From positions 1 to 16,289 of the forward strand of contig DOUP01000303.1 of assembly GCA_003520545.1 (NCBI GenBank): a stretch of DNA of 16,289 nucleotides, in the 5' to 3' direction. The notes beneath the pieces are model-generated. The model was not told the DNA's origin, made no database searches, and saw only the letters and a program-made list of their open reading frames with translations. This DNA is from Maritimibacter sp. Its GTDB lineage: Bacteria > Pseudomonadota > Alphaproteobacteria > Rhodobacterales > Rhodobacteraceae. Shown piece by piece: positions 1 through 7,356 of this stretch (position 1 is its first letter; each line of letters starts with the position of its first letter). Position numbers and translations under genes: made by a program.

Positions 1-1
1 A

Positions 2-271
2 TCGGTCCAAGACGAAGGTATCGGCATACCAGAGAATTCGAGCGCCCGGGTCTTTGGCAAATTCAGCCAGGTCGATTCTTCGGACATCAGGAAAGTCGGG
101 GGCACCGGGCTCGGCCTGAACATCACCAAACAGATCGTGGAGCGTCACGAGGGCACGATTGATTATGAAAGCGAACATGGCGTCGGCTCGACGTTCTACG
201 TAGAATTCGACCGCGTGATGGAAGCCGAAACGACCGACAAAGGGTCCAAGTATGTGACCGCAGCAGAGTAG
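2..271 (+). CDS. Sensor histidine kinase, C-terminal ATPase part (5' end outside window)
   Basis: An open frame of 89 codons runs from the left edge to a TAG stop and has no start in the window. It carries the C-terminal half of a GHKL/HATPase_c domain: the G1 box DEGIGIP at its start, an F-box stretch FGKFSQVDSSD, then the G2 box GGTGLGL, followed by the usual helix (NITKQIVERHEG) and a GSTFYVEF end strand. These are ATP-binding elements of a bacterial two-component kinase that autophosphorylates a histidine. The chain ends about 19 residues after the domain, so no C-terminal receiver is attached; sensor and dimerisation parts lie upstream and cannot be judged. Nearby receiver and HPt genes suggest its phosphate could feed them, which is inference. 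The family call is very secure; partners are unknown. Confidence 0.93.
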   Translation, partial: SVQDEGIGIPENSSARVFGKFSQVDSSDIRKVGGTGLGLNITKQIVERHEGTIDYESEHGVGSTFYVEFDRVMEAETTDKGSKYVTAAE

Positions 272-719
272 GCGGTTCGGCGTCCAGGAACCAGGTCGGC
301 GTTCTAGGGCCGGTTTTCTGGATAAACCGGGGCATGTCCCACCTGAGATCGCGCAGTCTAAACGCAACGGCTCTGGGACGGGTCTTCCAGGATTGGTGTA
401 GCGACGGGAAAGGGATTTCGGGGGCCGGACGGTCCGGACCGTCGCAGATCGAAACCTGAGACGTGGCGCACGCTTTCCATTCGACGACGGTGTTCAGACC
501 GCCTCGCGATCACGGCAGACCGGTCGGGAACCGTGGGGTTTCAACAAGATAATGCCGAAAGCATGGTCCCTGCCCTTGTCTGCCGTGAGGGGAAACTGGG
601 TCCCGGAACTCTCCATCATGTTCGCTTCAGACAGTGAAGCGTTCGCACCATTTGTGAGACAATGTCCACGAGCCAGAAGAGGCGGGTTCCATTGACCTCG
701 TGCAAGCCTATCGACCGTT
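272..719. other. Gene-poor convergent gap with three palindromes
   Basis: This 448-base stretch lies between the kinase stop and the end of the facing acyltransferase gene. No open frame in it looks like a protein. It contains three clean inverted repeats: CCGGTTT/AAACCGG with a 7-base loop at 310-330, a perfect 16-base palindrome GACGGTCCGGACCGTC at 428-443, and CGCTTCA/TGAAGCG with a 5-base loop at 623-641. The first lies 38 bases after the kinase stop and the third about 80 bases beyond the acyltransferase stop, so both sit where terminators would. Neither is followed by a T-run, so intrinsic termination is only a possibility. Confidence 0.5.
310..330 (+). terminator. Hairpin after the histidine kinase gene, possible terminator
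   Basis: Seven paired bases (CCGGTTT with AAACCGG) enclose a 7-base loop, 38 bases beyond the kinase stop codon. The position fits a transcription end for the kinase gene. The sequence after the stem is GC-rich rather than T-rich, so this may only be an RNA-stabilising stem. Confidence 0.3.
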
Positions 720-1409
720 TCACGCCGCGTTGAAATTGCTCCGCCCGGAAGCGACATCTGTTCTGTCCAGGCTCGGGAACTCTCTTCTGGATTCCGGGAT
801 CGACTCGAGTGGGCCAAAGAACGGATATCTCTTCAGGATCGCGGCTTGGTTCGCCTTGACGTCAGCCGTCAGCAAACCGACAGGTTTGTTCAGTTTCGGG
901 TACTGACGGGGCCCCGAAAAAACCTGGTATCCGAGATGCCGGACATAAAAAGCGAAGTGCTCTGATCGAACGGCGGCAAGCGCGATGTCAACGTCGTAAA
1001 ACATCGTGGCCAGGAACGGAATTCTCAAGGCCAGGAAATGAAGCGGCAACCGGGATTTCCGGGCATCCGGGCGAACAACAAACCGCGTCGGGTCCAGCAG
1101 GGTCTTTCCCCTGTACTCCTTGTCGACGATCTCTGGAAACACTTCGACCGTCGGGGAGACGCAGGAGTCAGGCGAAATCAAGTGAAGTCGCACAGCCGCG
1201 ACAATCGACTCGTCCATTGAAACGGCAACATGGATACAATTCGGGCTTTCGTCGAATGGATCTGACATGATCCCGCGCTCGTTTGACGCGATTGAATCCT
1301 CGGCAATGTAACAGCCGTACCGAAGGCGAAAGATCTGATCCAGATCGTCGTCGCGAGAAAGAACGGAATATCTACAGCGCTCGAGTGTTGTTATTATCTG
1401 TTCGTGCAT
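720..1409 (-). CDS. LuxI/FeeM-type N-acyltransferase (N-acyl amino acid or autoinducer synthase-like)
   Basis: A 229-aa protein with the pattern of the GNAT-related autoinducer synthase/FeeM fold. Features seen are an N-terminal FRLRYGCYI stretch (residues 27-35), a DPFD acid patch (50-53), AAVRL (71-75), DPTRFVV (106-112, the counterpart of the SRF-V strand of LuxI proteins) and a long hydrophobic helix region (122-146). Known relatives transfer a fatty acyl group from acyl-ACP to an amino acid (FeeM) or to S-adenosylmethionine (LuxI). The sequence looks nearer to FeeM-like synthases than to classic LuxI, and the substrate cannot be read from sequence. The frame opens at a TTG at 1430, but the ATG at 1409 is the better start. 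It lies just downstream of a methyltransferase gene (21-base gap) and is probably cotranscribed. No luxR-type gene is nearby. Fold confidence is good; product is unknown. Confidence 0.72.
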   Translation of the reverse strand: MHEQIITTLERCRYSVLSRDDDLDQIFRLRYGCYIAEDSIASNERGIMSDPFDESPNCIHVAVSMDESIVAAVRLHLISPDSCVSPTVEVFPEIVDKEYRGKTLLDPTRFVVRPDARKSRLPLHFLALRIPFLATMFYDVDIALAAVRSEHFAFYVRHLGYQVFSGPRQYPKLNKPVGLLTADVKANQAAILKRYPFFGPLESIPESRREFPSLDRTDVASGRSNFNAA

Positions 1410-1430
1410 CTTTGGCTCACTGCCCCACAA

Positions 1431-2201
1431 TCATTTTCCGGCTCGGCACAGCAACAAGTCGCTGTATCCTCGGTAAACCGATTTTTGAGATAGGATTTCG
1501 AACCCGGCTTTCTCGACAGCCGATGAAATCTCCTCGGCGGTGTGCGTCCAATACACATTCGCCTCCTGCGACTTGAAAATCGCCTTGTTTTGCTTTGCGA
1601 TCTCTCGGCCTTTCCAGAAAATCTGCATCGCCTTAAGGAAGCCAAGCTCTTTGGTAAGGTGGCCGAATAGATAAGCACGCCAATCCGCGACATCCATCGG
1701 TCGACCGAGGTCCACCAGAAAAAGCAGCCCACCCGGCTTGAGAAGCCTTTTCATTTCCTGAAGCCGCGCTTGGGGCTCTGGCATCGTGTACAAAGCGTGC
1801 ACACAAATCATGAGATCCGCTTGCGTGGGCGCTTCGAAGTTTTCAAAAGTTCGCTCGACAAACGTGATCTTGTCATGCCCAGACAGTTTCTCTGCAGCGC
1901 GTGATTTCATCCGTTCGTCAGGCTCGATGAAATAGATGGCGCTCTCGGGAAACCGGCTGGCCGCGACTTGGGAAAAGTTTCCCGTCCCTCCTCCGACATC
2001 AAAAATCACACCCGGTTTTCCGACGGTCGGCAGGACGCTCTCAAATTCCTGGAGCAATTCCTGATATGCGGGATTGTACTCTGAAAGCAGGTCGTAAGAC
2101 TTGGCGTATGCGTTCCAGTCCGTCCTCGGTTCCGGATCGGATTGCCGCCACCGGCTTGCCAAGCGGGTCCAATTGGACTCTGAATGTACATGTGACGTCA
2201 T
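1431..2201 (-). CDS. Class I SAM-dependent methyltransferase
   Basis: A 256-aa cytosolic protein with a Rossmann methyltransferase core. Motif I DVGGGTGNF at residues 68-76 binds the SAM glycine loop, an acidic residue (E93 in FIEPD) caps the second strand to hold the ribose, LMICVHALYTM (130-140) is the motif II region, and LLKPGGLLFLVDLG (153-166) is the post-motif. The N-terminal 60 residues, including WNAYAKSYD, are typical of UbiE-like small-molecule methyltransferases. The acceptor is not recognisable. A GTG at 2210 lies one base after the ribosome-binding GGGGAG, which is too close; the ATG at 2201 has a 10-base spacing and is preferred. It is the first gene of a two-gene unit with the FeeM-like acyltransferase, so an acylated product or its precursor is a plausible substrate (inference). 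Confidence 0.85.
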   Translation of the reverse strand: MTSHVHSESNWTRLASRWRQSDPEPRTDWNAYAKSYDLLSEYNPAYQELLQEFESVLPTVGKPGVIFDVGGGTGNFSQVAASRFPESAIYFIEPDERMKSRAAEKLSGHDKITFVERTFENFEAPTQADLMICVHALYTMPEPQARLQEMKRLLKPGGLLFLVDLGRPMDVADWRAYLFGHLTKELGFLKAMQIFWKGREIAKQNKAIFKSQEANVYWTHTAEEISSAVEKAGFEILSQKSVYRGYSDLLLCRAGK

Positions 2202-2892
2202 CGCAACCACGCTCCCCGAGATTTTAAACTGCGCTGTCTAGGCGCAAGAATCGAACATTTATGCATTAAGTTGCATCGGAAAGTCATTTTTCAAACAAAA
2301 TCTGCAACAATAGGTTGAAGAAAGGGTTATCGTTGCTCCTTTGCAAACATCTCGTTCGGCGACCAGAAGGGACACGGCGCGGTAGGAGCCCGATTTGAGA
2401 TTTCCGACACGCCGATAGCGCTGCACGCACCCGGTTTCAGCAAAACGCGTGGCAAACCGGGCGGCGGCAATCGCCTGGCTATGGGAAGCTTTTTTACGCT
2501 TATTATCAACTTTTTGCGCTGAGGTGGCACGCCTCGATCCTTCAGATCTCGTATAGTGGCGCGGAAAAAGTTGGAAACTGAAGAGAGTGCGCGGCATCCG
2601 GCGCCGGAGTTGCACGATAGGCCGAGTCACAGCCGCCCAAAGAGGCAGCAAGACAGACGCCGTGGCGAAACCACTTTCGTGCATCCGAAAAAATGGCGGC
2701 GCTTGGGCGAAATATGCGAAAGAAACCCCAAGTTTCTCCACAATATCGCCTTATTTCTGCCCATCGTGAAAAGTTGGTTAGACGTTGTGACCCTGAAAAG
2801 GACCAAGTCCTGACATAAGCCCGTCCCATTTAAATCTTACATTTTGAATTGAATGATAGAAATCTTGGTCTTGACACGGGGATGTGGCGCTC
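2202..2892. other. Long divergent intergenic region, no gene recognised
   Basis: About 690 bases separate the divergent methyltransferase and RR1 genes, so both promoters should lie here. The parts next to each gene (roughly 2220-2330 and 2760-2880) are clearly AT-rich, as promoters often are. Several overlapping minus-strand frames of up to 160 codons exist, but their translations are rich in Arg, Cys and Ser without domain-like character, and I treat them as chance. A short inverted repeat AGGAC-CAA-GTCCT lies at 2799-2811. A TGGCAC at 2525-2530 resembles a sigma-54 -24 element but lacks a matching -12. A small RNA cannot be excluded. Confidence 0.45.
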
Positions 2893-3987
2893 ATGAGAGT
2901 CCTCACTATTGATGACGACCCTACAGCACGCGATCTTGTCTATAATTTTCTGGACTTGACGACGCATCATGACGTTGACACTGCACCGTCGGCGAAAGCA
3001 GCGATCGAAGCGATTTCGGACGCGCAAGAACCCTTCGAATGTTTCCTATGCGACATTCAAATGCCCGAAGTCGATGGGATCGATTTGGTCCGTATGATCC
3101 GGGAAAACCCGGTACATAAACATACGCCCGTTATCATGCTCACGGCGATGCACGAAAAACTGAAGCTCGACCAGGCATTCGCCGCCGGGGCAACCGACTT
3201 CATCACGAAACCCTTCAATAGCGAAGACCTGGCGCGGCGCATTCAGTCAGCTCAGAGACTCACAACCGAGAAGACCCGGCGCGGACTGCAATCGTACCGC
3301 GCAGGCGAGGTTAAGGGGTTGGGAGACACGCTCAAGGAAACCATGCTCACAGAGCCCTTGGCTCTACCCACTCGTACCGCTGCAATCGACTACACTGAAT
3401 TCGAAAACTACCTGCGGCAGCTTCTGCGCCTCCGCACCGCTCGGCTTTACGGTTTCGCAGCCAAAATCGTTGGCGTGGAACAAGTCTATGCTGAACTCTC
3501 AACCGAGCAATTCAAATCCTTCTTGGACGTGGCCGCGCATGTGATCAAGGACTCGCTTCTCGGACACCAGGGTGTGCTCTCCTATCGAGGGAATGGGCTG
3601 TTTCTGTGTGCTGTGGAAATGCCCATCGGGTCCAGGTTCAAGTCTTATCTCGCCAACCTCAGGAGCGGGTTCCAGCCGAGAACAATCCCTTTGGGACGGC
3701 GATCAGTTCCGTTGCTCGTGGGTAAGCCGATGCGCCTTGTCGAGGGGTCCGAGGCAAAATTGATGGACGCGATCGCCATGTCCATTGCACTGGTAGAGGA
3801 CAGGGTCACGACGCCCTACGACCAGATGGACGCGCCGAAAGACATGCTCAGAAACCGGGGTTTGAAGCAAGAAAGACAACACTTTGAAGCGCGGTCCTAT
3901 GCGGCGACTCTTCAAGCGGCGATGTCTGACGTCGGTGGAGACGAGTGGCTCCAAAGCCGTCAGAATAGCCAAAAGAAAGACGGTTAA
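2893..3987 (+). CDS. Response regulator RR1: receiver plus degenerate GGDEF-like C-terminal domain
   Basis: A 364-aa protein starting at the ATG at 2893; GGGGA lies 10 bases upstream, whereas the GTG at 2884 is one base from it. Residues 1-120 are a receiver domain with the acidic pocket DDD (7-9), phosphoacceptor D54 in CDIQMPEVDG, switch T84 in MLTAM and K106 in TKPF. A charged linker (121-165) leads to a C-terminal domain (about 166-305) that lacks a DNA-binding helix-turn-helix. Its layout (FENYL, GVEQVYAELS, then SYRGNGLF where active cyclases have R-[YI]-GGDEF) suggests a GGDEF fold without catalytic residues; that is inference from pattern. The tail beyond 305 is charged and probably flexible. 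It is paralogous to the protein encoded at 5972-6934. It likely works as a phosphorylation-dependent protein-binding switch rather than a transcription factor or cyclase. Confidence 0.86.
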   Translation: MRVLTIDDDPTARDLVYNFLDLTTHHDVDTAPSAKAAIEAISDAQEPFECFLCDIQMPEVDGIDLVRMIRENPVHKHTPVIMLTAMHEKLKLDQAFAAGATDFITKPFNSEDLARRIQSAQRLTTEKTRRGLQSYRAGEVKGLGDTLKETMLTEPLALPTRTAAIDYTEFENYLRQLLRLRTARLYGFAAKIVGVEQVYAELSTEQFKSFLDVAAHVIKDSLLGHQGVLSYRGNGLFLCAVEMPIGSRFKSYLANLRSGFQPRTIPLGRRSVPLLVGKPMRLVEGSEAKLMDAIAMSIALVEDRVTTPYDQMDAPKDMLRNRGLKQERQHFEARSYAATLQAAMSDVGGDEWLQSRQNSQKKDG

Positions 3988-4151
3988 GGTTAACCGTCCG
4001 GCACTTCAGCATTCCATCTTTGAAAACGAGCTTCCAGTCTCCGGCAGATCTGGATCGCGACGTCACCGGAGTCCGGCTCGCGGGCTGGACCGCGCTGGGT
4101 CACAAGCGCAGCGAAGCCGGCACCCCCCATTTCGAAGGCCCGAAGGAGTAG

Positions 4152-4168
4152 CCACTTCCATGAAGTGG
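4152..4168. repeat. Perfect 7-bp inverted repeat, 3-base loop
   Basis: CCACTTC-CAT-GAAGTGG is fully complementary. It lies 165 bases past the end of RR1 and 31 bases past the end of the small minus-strand ORF, so it could form a stem in either transcript. No T-run follows on either strand, so I do not call it a terminator. Confidence 0.35.
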
Positions 4169-4198
4169 CGGGATGAGGCGGTAGCGGAGCACGGATGT

Positions 4199-4387
4199 TC
4201 AGACGCGTAGGCCAGCCTGCTTGATGTCGGAATCCGAATTGGCAGCGATGCGACTTCCTCTCGAAGCGACGCCCGAAACGACCATATCCATCGCCAACGA
4301 TGTGCCCAAGGTCACCGTGAGATCAATCTCGACCCCACCTGCCTTGTTCTTGAGGTAGACCCTCAAGGCGTACATATCCAAAGGCAT
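4199..4387 (-). CDS. Possible small protein, 62 aa, unknown function
   Basis: This short frame begins with ATG, preceded by GGAAG 8 bases upstream in an AT-rich stretch that would suit a promoter. The residue mix is balanced and protein-like, unlike most chance frames here: a polar N-terminus, a central hydrophobic run (VEIDLTVTLGTSLAMDMVV, residues 19-37) and a polar C-terminus. The central run includes charged residues and is not a clear membrane segment. I recognise no family. It stands alone between RR1 and the CheY-like gene, facing RR1. A longer open frame (4211-4717) overlaps it on the other strand but has no sensible start or domain. It may be a real small gene, a relic or chance; I lean only slightly to real. 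Confidence 0.33.
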   Translation of the reverse strand: MPLDMYALRVYLKNKAGGVEIDLTVTLGTSLAMDMVVSGVASRGSRIAANSDSDIKQAGLRV

Positions 4388-4950
4388 TACCTTAACTTCC
4401 CAAAAACTAACTTGGCTCGAACAGTGAGCCTAATGATCTATGTATCTTTTGATTCTGGTCACAATTTGGTTAATCAGAGCCTTATTCTGGGCAGGAAGTC
4501 GACCGCCCAACATGCCATGGCCCGGCATTTTGATATGATCCCTGACGACCTTCTGGGTCCGTGGTTCGACTTCTCCGTTGGCATTCCTCTGGTTGGGGTG
4601 GAACGGATACGTATGACAACATTAAGTTTTTCGGACGTACTGAGAGGGCGGCATCATCTCCGGCGGAGCCGCGATCCGTTCGGTCGGGTCTTGCGACCGG
4701 GAGAAGATTGTGGCTGATCCGACGCGACCAAGAGGTGCCGAAAGATGATCTGAAACGGGCGAAGATTGCCGGGACCCGGGCCCGTAACCGGGTACGATGC
4801 CGGCCGCATCGTGTTGGGGATCAAACTTCGGAAAACACGAACCCGCGCGGGAGCACTTCGGGTCGCACACCGGCGCCCCGGTTCATCGAAAGGGGCTCCA
4901 CCCCCTTTTCATTGGCGATGCTCCATGTGTCGGTGCTGTACTTGCCGGCC
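4388..4950. other. Gene-free stretch of 563 bases
   Basis: No convincing gene is seen. A plus-strand frame stays open to 4719, and a minus-strand frame gives a protein-like segment at about 4430-4620 (for example INQIVTRIKRYIDH at its end), but it is cut off upstream by a TAA and has no well-placed start; a decayed gene is possible. Near the right end lies a hairpin at 4889-4908. GC-rich repeats of the CCGGG/CCCGG type occur at about 4770-4795. Nothing resembles a transposase or a tRNA. Confidence 0.4.
4889..4908 (-). terminator. Hairpin downstream of the CheY-like gene, weak terminator candidate
   Basis: On the minus strand AAAGGGG pairs with CCCCTTT around a 6-base loop, 42 bases after the stop of the receiver gene. 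The descending arm ends in TTT, but the flank (CGATGAAC) is not T-rich. Position supports termination; composition is only fair. Confidence 0.4.
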
Positions 4951-5343
4951 CTAGGTCTCTGCCTGGTACTTTGACCAGGCGTCTTCGACCTTTTCGCTTA
5001 GACCGGTAATGTCGAAGGGTTTCACGATCACGGACAATGCTCCCTGGCTCATCAGGTCTTCCGCAAACGCATATTCGGACTTCGCAGTCACGAACACGGC
5101 CGGGATGTCTGCCAGATGTGGGAACCCCTGGAGGCGCCGCCAAAGTTCGACACCGCTGAGGTCGGGCATCATGTAGTCGAACAAGAACAGCTGGGGCGAC
5201 ACCGTTTCGGCGGCGTTCAAGACATCTTCGCCAGAGGCGAACTGCTCGACTTTGTATTGGCCCACCAGCTCCAGAGCCATCTTCGTGAGGACGCGGATGT
5301 CTTCATCATCATCGACGTGGAGAATGCGTTCTAACTTGTCCAT
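4951..5343 (-). CDS. Stand-alone CheY-like receiver protein
   Basis: A 130-aa single-domain response regulator. The acidic pocket is DDDED (11-15), the phosphoacceptor is D56 in LFLFDYMMPD, the switch is T86 in VFVTAK and the conserved lysine is K108 in VKPF. The chain ends about 20 residues after KPF, so there is no output domain. Such proteins carry phosphate between a kinase and an HPt protein, or bind a target directly. The gene lies in the same orientation as the RR2-HPt pair, 233 bases further on, so it probably has its own promoter. GGGA lies 4 bases before the ATG, a modest ribosome-binding site. Nothing around it points to chemotaxis, so a phosphorelay shuttle role with the HPt protein is more likely (inference). 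Confidence 0.93.
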   Translation of the reverse strand: MDKLERILHVDDDEDIRVLTKMALELVGQYKVEQFASGEDVLNAAETVSPQLFLFDYMMPDLSGVELWRRLQGFPHLADIPAVFVTAKSEYAFAEDLMSQGALSVIVKPFDITGLSEKVEDAWSKYQAET

Positions 5344-5576
5344 TCGTTCCCGTTTCGATGTGCAAGGTCAGGTGGGGCGGAAACATTACGTGCCATTTGC
5401 ACATACCAGGTGTTGTCGTGAAATCGAGACGTGATCCGATCATGCAACGGTCTTGGCCCAGAACCCAGCGTAATCCGCCTTCGCGATCTCATAGAGGCTG
5501 CCATATTACGTTTTCTTACCTCGATTGGACGGCTTTATGGGGGGAGGTTGCGGACACGACCGACAGGTCACGACTG

Positions 5577-5975
5577 TCAGCGGGCCGATGGTTCCGCCGA
5601 AGCGGTCATGCGCGGGGGGTGGGGCGCGGTGGGGCCGTTCCGGTTGAGCTGGCGCTGGGTGTCGAGAACGGCCCGTGCGAAGGTCGCGAACCGTTCGAGC
5701 TCGGCGCGGCTCCTCGGGGAGATCATGCCGGTTTCCTGCTGGTCGATCATCAGGCTTTCCTCGCAGTGCCGGGCGACGTCGCCCAGGTGCTTGAGGTCGA
5801 GCGTCCCGGCGCTTCCGGCCACCTTGTGCACCACGAAGAGCGCCGTTTCGAGGTCGTCAGCATCGGGCGTGTCCTTGTCCAGGCAGTCGCGCACCACACC
5901 GAGACGCTGCCTGAGCAGGCCGAGAAACTTGAAGCGGAGGCGTTCGATCGCCGCGCCCAGAACATCCGTCGTCAT
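5577..5975 (-). CDS. HPt histidine phosphotransfer protein
   Basis: A 132-aa, largely helical protein with the HPt signature HKVAGSAGTL; H50 is the expected phosphorylated histidine, followed by the usual small residues (GSA) and the helix with LGDVARHCEES. A C-terminal tail of about 25 residues rich in Pro, Thr and Arg looks disordered. HPt proteins relay phosphate between receiver domains. The ATG overlaps the stop codon of the RR2 gene in an ATGA, so the two are translated in a coupled way and probably made in fixed proportion. That pairing makes the RR2 receiver the first partner to consider, with the CheY-like protein and RR1 as other candidates. Confidence 0.88.
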   Translation of the reverse strand: MTTDVLGAAIERLRFKFLGLLRQRLGVVRDCLDKDTPDADDLETALFVVHKVAGSAGTLDLKHLGDVARHCEESLMIDQQETGMISPRSRAELERFATFARAVLDTQRQLNRNGPTAPHPPRMTASAEPSAR

Positions 5976-6934
5976 CGCGAGACCTGTCCCATGAACCAGA
6001 ACTTCTCCAGACCCACCTCGGTCTCCTCGGCGATGCGCACCGCGCTCGACGCCGACTGGGCCAGCGAGTCCTGGATCCGTTCGGAGTTGGTGCCCATCAG
6101 CCGGATCACGTCACCGCAGATCACCCGGACCTGGTGCTGGTCGGGAAGCACGAGATGCGCACCGATCGTGTGAAGCCGGAGGTTCACCTCGTCGGCCAGC
6201 CGCCCGCGGCTCGGAAGCTGCTTGTCCTCGATCACCGTGACGAAGGTGCCGTAGCCCGCATAGGAGATCAGGCAGTTGAAATCGCGCAGGGTATCCGAGA
6301 TCGCTTCCGCGACATCCTGGATCAGCCCGTTGAACTGGTAGGCGGAGAGATGCGCGTAGATCTCGTCGATGCTGCGCACCTGGAGGCTGAGCGCGACCGA
6401 CCCGAACAGCGACCGTTTGGGCAGCGAACCGAGGTAGTTCTCGATTGCGAAGTAATCGACCACGTTGTCGACGTCATGGATATGGATCCGGTCGAGGATG
6501 CCGTGGCTCACCGGCTCGACCTCCTCCAGCGCGCGCTCCGCATCGGCCCGCTGTTGCGCGACCCGCTCCTGCGCGAGCGTCAGGCGACGGGTGATTTCAT
6601 CCACTTCGAAGGGCTTCTTGATGTAGTCGTTCGCACCGGCGCTATAGGCGTCGTCCACGTACTTTTTCTCGGTCATCGCCGTCAGCATGAGGACCGGCGT
6701 GAAACGATGCGCCTTGATCGCCCGGATTTCACGGCACAGCTCGATCCCGTTCTTACCCGGCATCTGGATGTCCAGAAGGAAGCAGTCGATGTCCCCGCCG
6801 TCCTGCCCGTTGATGAAGTCGAGCGCCTCGAATGCATCCCCGGCCCGCAAGACCTCGTAGGTAGTGGTCGCGTTGATGATCTCGGTCAGAAGCTCGAGGA
6901 TCATCGGATCGTCATCCACTATCAACAGTTTCAT
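5972..6934 (-). CDS. Response regulator RR2: receiver plus degenerate GGDEF-like domain
   Basis: A 320-aa paralogue of RR1. The receiver (residues 1-120) has DDD (7-9), phosphoacceptor D55 in LLDIQMPGKNG, T85 in MLTAM and K107 in KKPF. A short helical, charged linker (about 121-142, AQERVAQQRADAE) could form a coiled coil. The C-terminal domain (about 155-305) follows RR1: AIENYL, SIDEIYAHLS, then SYAGYGTF at the place of the GGDEF signature, lacking the acidic metal and catalytic residues. There is no DNA-binding motif. The ATG has AGGA 8 bases upstream. The downstream HPt gene overlaps it by four bases. A protein-interaction output controlled by phosphorylation is likely; the exact role is unknown. 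Confidence 0.87.
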   Translation of the reverse strand: MKLLIVDDDPMILELLTEIINATTTYEVLRAGDAFEALDFINGQDGGDIDCFLLDIQMPGKNGIELCREIRAIKAHRFTPVLMLTAMTEKKYVDDAYSAGANDYIKKPFEVDEITRRLTLAQERVAQQRADAERALEEVEPVSHGILDRIHIHDVDNVVDYFAIENYLGSLPKRSLFGSVALSLQVRSIDEIYAHLSAYQFNGLIQDVAEAISDTLRDFNCLISYAGYGTFVTVIEDKQLPSRGRLADEVNLRLHTIGAHLVLPDQHQVRVICGDVIRLMGTNSERIQDSLAQSASSAVRIAEETEVGLEKFWFMGQVSR

Positions 6935-7185
6935 GATTTCATCCTATTCGTTTGCTTTGCAACCATTTCGGATAACCTATTGGGCGAAATTGTGGCGCAG
7001 ATCAGGCCCACCTATGCTTTTGCGCTCAAAAGGGAAGATTGTTCGAATTCTGTAACTTTTGGGTGTCTATATCCTTATGGCTATCCATACTCCGTGTTTC
7101 ATTTTTCGGCATTTTTTCAGCCATTTCCGTGTACGAACCAGTACATAAAAAAGGGACTATTTGGCGTTTCGTGTGGTGATTCGGG
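6935..7185. promoter_or_regulatory. AT-rich upstream region of RR2-HPt
   Basis: The roughly 200 bases ahead of the RR2 gene are much more AT-rich than the coding DNA around them, with T-runs near 7100-7160, as expected for a promoter region reading to the left. I could not fix a -35/-10 pair with confidence. No open frame here looks coding. Confidence 0.4.
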
Positions 7186-7356
7186 TCAGGTTGACACCCG
7201 CGATGCCGCCTCGAAGACGCGGAAACCGAGGTGGGTTTCCTAACCCTTGGGACGTGGTGTCGCGCAAGGTTTCAGGGTGGGTCGCCGATCTCGTTCCGCC
7301 CCGGCGACGCCGCCTTGTCGCCCCGGATTGTTTCTCCACCACCGTTTGCCAGGACG
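7186..7356 (-). pseudogene. Possible decayed C-terminal fragment of an FGE/SUMF1-like protein
   Basis: Read on the minus strand in the frame ending at the TGA at 7186-7188, the last codons give ETHLGFRVFEAA. HLGFRVF matches the usual end of FGE/SUMF1-fold proteins (compare YHLGFRCFRD in the intact gene at 13534-14511). Upstream in the same frame, interrupted by a TAG, is WWRNNPG followed by AERDRR, which recalls the W-x-NNP and R-x-R spacing before LGFR in that fold. In-frame stops and the lack of the rest of the domain argue for a broken remnant, if it is one. The similarity is short and could be chance. Confidence 0.25.

Noticed and set aside
2525..2540. TGGCAC resembling the -24 element of a sigma-54 promoter
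   Set aside because: The matching -12 TTGC is absent (GATC instead) and the nearest downstream gene starts more than 350 bases away.
5380..5400. Minus-strand TGGCACG upstream of the CheY-like gene as a sigma-54 promoter
   Set aside because: The -24 half is perfect, but the spacing to any GC of a -12 element is wrong; TTT stands where TGC is needed.
6134..7243. 369-codon plus-strand open frame opposite RR2
   Set aside because: It is antisense to a clear receiver-domain gene with a proper start and coupled neighbour, and its translation has no domain character.
7186..7356. Variable protein end of a diversity-generating retroelement
   Set aside because: FGE-like ends occur in such systems, but there is no reverse transcriptase gene or repeat pair in the window.
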